The translations under genes and the position numbers were made by a program. Shown in pieces: positions 5,324 through 7,577 of a DNA stretch of 7,577 bases (position 1 is the first letter of the stretch; every line of letters begins with the position of its first letter). Below the pieces are notes generated by a model. The model was not told the origin of the DNA, searched no databases, and saw only the letters and a program-made list of their open reading frames with translations. Origin of the DNA: Akkermansia sp. GTDB lineage: Bacteria > Verrucomicrobiota > Verrucomicrobiia > Verrucomicrobiales > Akkermansiaceae. The DNA lies in contig JAFNWZ010000105.1 of assembly GCA_017379255.1 (NCBI GenBank), positions 1 to 7,577 of the forward strand, given 5' to 3'.

Positions 5324-5936
5324 GAGAAATCGCATTTTCCATGTCATTTTGTAGGTCAGCATACCCGACATGGTCCTGTTTTTTTGCTCTGTAGTTAGCA
5401 TAAGAGCCATATTTTTTCTCATATTCCTCCTGGCATTTCACGGTGAGACGGCAGAAAGGCCGCACCTGGAGACGCTTCTTGGGAATCGGGTCAAGCGAAA
5501 TTTCGCAGATGCCGTAGGTGCCGCGGCGGATGCGCTCCAGGGCGGCATCAATTTCAAAGAGCTGCTCGCGGTCCTTATCCAGCAGGCGGATGGTGAGGTC
5601 GCGTACCTCGGCCTCGCTGCCGGCATCGCCGATGTGCTGGCCGGAGGATGAGGAAACATTGGAAGCACCGCTGCGCAGGTGGTCGCGGGTCACATTCTGC
5701 ATGTTGGGCAGCAGTTCATCGCGCAGGTTCAGGAGCGCCTGCTTCTGTTCCTCCAGGAACTTGGGCCATTCGGGGTCGGCTTTCAGCAGCGCCAGGGTTT
5801 CCTTTAGCTTTTTGACGCGGGCCTTTTCTTCGGCGGTCAGAGTTTCGCGCACCGGGGCTTTTCTGGCAGCGGCTGCTGTCTGCTCCGTTTCTTGCTTTTT
5901 GTTTTCCTTTGTTGTGGTCTTCTTGGTCGTAGCCAT
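5304..5936 (-). CDS. TraR/DksA-family protein with incomplete zinc finger
   Basis: DksA-type proteins enter the secondary channel of RNA polymerase and adjust promoter response, often with ppGpp. This 210-residue version has three parts: a Lys/Thr/Ala-rich extension (1-31), a charged helical hairpin (about 35-135) with [11 protein letters not shown] (101-111) at or near the tip, and the family zinc-finger region beginning GTYGICE (139-145) and ending [11 protein letters not shown]. The four-Cys finger is incomplete: Cys144 and Cys168 remain, but Ser147 and Thr165 stand in the second and third positions, while Cys162 offers a displaced thiol. A long acidic tail follows (EEY to the end, with DESDE). 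ATG at 5934-5936 opens the frame; no Shine-Dalgarno or convincing promoter is visible. From memory, related forms in Planctomycetes/Verrucomicrobia-type bacteria also have partly lost cysteines. Family is clear; whether it acts as true DksA is not. Confidence 0.88.
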   Translation of the reverse strand: MATTKKTTTKENKKQETEQTAAAARKAPVRETLTAEEKARVKKLKETLALLKADPEWPKFLEEQKQALLNLRDELLPNMQNVTRDHLRSGASNVSSSSGQHIGDAGSEAEVRDLTIRLLDKDREQLFEIDAALERIRRGTYGICEISLDPIPKKRLQVRPFCRLTVKCQEEYEKKYGSYANYRAKKQDHVGYADLQNDMENAISLDESDE

Positions 5937-6111
5937 GGTTAGTTCTTGCGTAAGTTGCTTGAATCCGGCACCGCTGCATGCGGCATATATGATTTTTCAG
6001 CTACTACCATAAGAGAAGACTAAATTCAAGAAAATTCTGCTAGTAGGTAGCATAATTCTGGTGATTCCGGCATGGTGTTAGAAAATGCAGGGCTGTTAGA
6101 GGGCTTTCCCG
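5937..6111. other. Divergent intergenic region with small repeats
   Basis: AT-richer than its surroundings and without a supportable gene. It holds a dyad CCGC-TGCAT-GCGG (5971-5983) in the leader of the DksA-like gene, and two copies of AATTCTG (6033-6039 and 6054-6060) spaced 21 bases apart, about two helical turns. The two could be regulator sites for either flanking gene, but both are short enough to be chance. Confidence 0.3.
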
Positions 6112-6140
6112 TTGCGCGTGTGTTGATTCTCTGGTATGAT
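6112..6140 (+). promoter_or_regulatory. Sigma-70-type promoter of malQ
   Basis: TTGCGC (6112-6117) and TATGAT (6135-6140) are separated by 17 bases. The -10 box covers the first two possible ATG codons of malQ (6136 and 6139), which would exclude them from a transcript made here. Transcription is expected near 6147, directly before the ATG at 6148. Confidence 0.6.
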
Positions 6141-6147
6141 GCAGCAA

Positions 6148-7577
6148 ATGGCGATGGAACGGAAAACGGGTGTACTGATGCCGCTTTTTTCTCTGCGGCG
6201 CGTGGGAGATGCCGGTATAGGTGACCTTGCGGCACTGGAGGAATGGATTGACTGGGCCGCGGCGCATGGTGTGGGCTTTCTACAGCTGCTGCCGGTGAAT
6301 GCCCTGGGGGAGGATGATGCGCCTTCTCCCTATTCGTCCATCAGTTCAGTGGCGCTGGAACCGCTGTACCTCACCCTGGAGCAGATTCCCGGCATGCCGG
6401 CAGAGGTGCCACCGTATCCGGAGGAGCTGCCGCCGCTGCAGCTGCCCGGCGGCCGGGATCTGGTGGATTACGCCCGCGTGCGCACCTACAAGCGCTACTG
6501 GTTCAGCCAGGCCTGGAAGCGTTTCGAGCGGGAGGCAGAGTTTGCTCCCCTGCGTGCGGAGTTTGCAGACTGGGTGCGGGGGCAGGGGATGTGGCTGGAG
6601 GATTTCAGTACCTTTCTTGTGGCCAGTTTTGCTTTCGGCACGATTGCCTGGTGGCACTGGCCGGAGCAGAATACGGATGTAGTGCGCCGCCTTGTGAATG
6701 ACTGTGCCGAATCGCGCGGGCAGAAGCGCTACCAGCAATGGCTGCAATGGCTCTGCGCCCGCCAGTGGGCGCGTGTGCGTGCCCATGCAGATGCCAGGGG
6801 AGTGCTGCTCATGGGCGATGTGCCCATTGGTGTTTCCGTGGCCAGCGCAGATGTATTCTTTGAGCGCTACCTATTCGATATGGACTGGAGCGGTGGTGCT
6901 CCCGCCGAAGGTAATTTTGCGGAAGACCCATTCACTGCCAAATGGGGGCAGAACTGGGGAATCCCGCTTTACCGCTGGGATGTGATGGTGCACGATGGCT
7001 TTGCCTGGTGGCAACGCCGCATCCGCAAGCTGGCCGAGGTGTTTTCGATGTACCGCATTGACCATGTGCTGGGCTTTTACCGGATTTACGCTTTTCCGTG
7101 GATGCCGGACCGCAACCCGGAGTTCCTGCCGCTGACGGAGGACGAGGCCGCAGACCGCTGCGGAGGCCGCCGCCCGGGATTCCGGCCGCATGGTGACTGG
7201 ACGGAGAACGAACGGCGCGATAATCTGTCGCGCGGCGATTACCTGCTGCGCCAGTTGCTCAAGGCGGCGCCGGGCGTGCGCGTGGTGGGAGAGGACCTGG
7301 GCTGCGTGCCGGATTATGTGCGTCCGGATTTATCATGCTTACGCATTGCCGGGTTCAAGATTCCGCACTGGGAGATTACCCCGGAGCAGCAGATTGTGCG
7401 GGGTGATACGTATAATCCCTGTTCTTTTGCGACTTTCGCCACGCATGATTTCCCTCCGCTCTGCAATGATTGGAACGACTGGGCAGATGCCGTGCAGGAG
7501 GCGCATGGCGCTGCCTGCGACCCCTCTGTGCCGCCTGATGTGCGGCGTGCCGCCCAGCAGAAGGGGCGCGATTGCGC
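6148..7577 (+). CDS. malQ: 4-alpha-glucanotransferase (amylomaltase), 3' end outside window
   Basis: Cytoplasmic GH77 enzyme that transfers alpha-1,4-glucan chains between maltodextrins, working with glycogen phosphorylase in glycogen and maltose breakdown. About 476 residues are visible. Recognisable motifs are GIGDL near the N-terminus, LLPVNALGEDDAPSPYSS, GDVPIGVS (223-230) with ASADVF, RIDHVLGF (303-310) containing nucleophile Asp305, GEDLG (381-385) with acid/base Glu382, and FATFATHDFPPL with transition-state Asp434. All three catalytic acids are present. There is no N-terminal starch-binding domain. The spacing between nucleophile and acid/base (77 residues) is longer than I recall for Thermus amylomaltase, due to a polar, Arg-rich stretch after PEFLPL. 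In-frame ATGs occur at 6136, 6139, 6148 and 6154 after a TGA at 6124-6126; I chose 6148 because a promoter -10 box overlaps the first two. No Shine-Dalgarno is present. Confidence 0.93.
   Translation, partial: MAMERKTGVLMPLFSLRRVGDAGIGDLAALEEWIDWAAAHGVGFLQLLPVNALGEDDAPSPYSSISSVALEPLYLTLEQIPGMPAEVPPYPEELPPLQLPGGRDLVDYARVRTYKRYWFSQAWKRFEREAEFAPLRAEFADWVRGQGMWLEDFSTFLVASFAFGTIAWWHWPEQNTDVVRRLVNDCAESRGQKRYQQWLQWLCARQWARVRAHADARGVLLMGDVPIGVSVASADVFFERYLFDMDWSGGAPAEGNFAEDPFTAKWGQNWGIPLYRWDVMVHDGFAWWQRRIRKLAEVFSMYRIDHVLGFYRIYAFPWMPDRNPEFLPLTEDEAADRCGGRRPGFRPHGDWTENERRDNLSRGDYLLRQLLKAAPGVRVVGEDLGCVPDYVRPDLSCLRIAGFKIPHWEITPEQQIVRGDTYNPCSFATFATHDFPPLCNDWNDWADAVQEAHGAACDPSVPPDVRRAAQQKGRDC

Noticed and set aside
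5267..5422. N-terminal extension of rpmG to an upstream ATG at 5422
   Set aside because: It would overlap the DksA-like gene, precede the rpmG promoter, and add 52 residues foreign to L33.
6001..6060. GCTACTACC and TAGTAGGTAGC as an inverted repeat between the DksA-like gene and malQ
   Set aside because: The arms pair over only five to six contiguous bases with an offset; not convincing as a stem or operator.
1..7577. CRISPR arrays, tRNA or rRNA genes, insertion sequences
   Set aside because: No regularly spaced repeats, cloverleaf sequences, rRNA motifs, transposase frames or terminal inverted repeats were seen.

Overview
The window reads as ordinary chromosomal DNA of a GC-rich bacterium, densely coded, with no mobile element, CRISPR array, tRNA or rRNA that I can see. 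Ten of the eleven genes lack a recognisable Shine-Dalgarno sequence. Together with the style of the DksA-like, S18, L33 and FolE2 proteins, this suggests a Verrucomicrobiota-type organism (Akkermansia-like). That placement is an inference from sequence style, not a database result.

Layout, left to right. Positions 1-531 (minus) hold the N-terminal half of a mannose-1-phosphate guanylyltransferase (manC-like) that runs off the left edge. A 138-base divergent promoter region separates it from serS (670-1953, plus), which ends at a strong GC hairpin. Positions 2028-3900 (plus) hold a compact four-gene membrane cluster: a MotA/TolQ/ExbB-family protein, an ExbD/TolR-like protein, a single-pass protein with a Pro-rich extracytoplasmic part, and a tiny membrane-anchored zinc ribbon. 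The last three overlap by ATGA. Running the other way, from 5936 down to 3912 (minus), are a TraR/DksA-family protein, rpmG (L33), rpsR (S18) and folE2. A good promoter for rpmG lies over the end of the DksA-like gene, and a terminator hairpin lies between rpsR and folE2. A 211-base divergent region then leads to malQ (from about 6148, plus), which runs off the right edge.

Three points stand out. First, in the ExbB/ExbD-like pair the residues that align with the known proton pathway appear neutralised (ExbD Asp to Asn22; ExbB Glu to Gln154; ExbB Thr to Ser159), and the pair sits with a truncated TonB-like partner and a membrane zinc ribbon. Second, the promoters of manC, serS and malQ all put the start codon only 7-9 bases after the -10 box, which predicts leaderless or nearly leaderless mRNAs. 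Third, the minus-strand block dksA-like/rpmG/rpsR/folE2 matches the set of genes that often have zinc-sparing paralogues, and here the DksA-like and L33 proteins lack intact zinc-binding cysteine sets while FolE2 is the zinc-independent type of GTP cyclohydrolase I.

The functional themes are sugar-nucleotide synthesis (manC), glycogen/maltodextrin metabolism (malQ), translation (serS, rpmG, rpsR), transcription control (DksA-like), folate/pterin synthesis (folE2) and an envelope energy-transducing or signalling complex of uncertain role.
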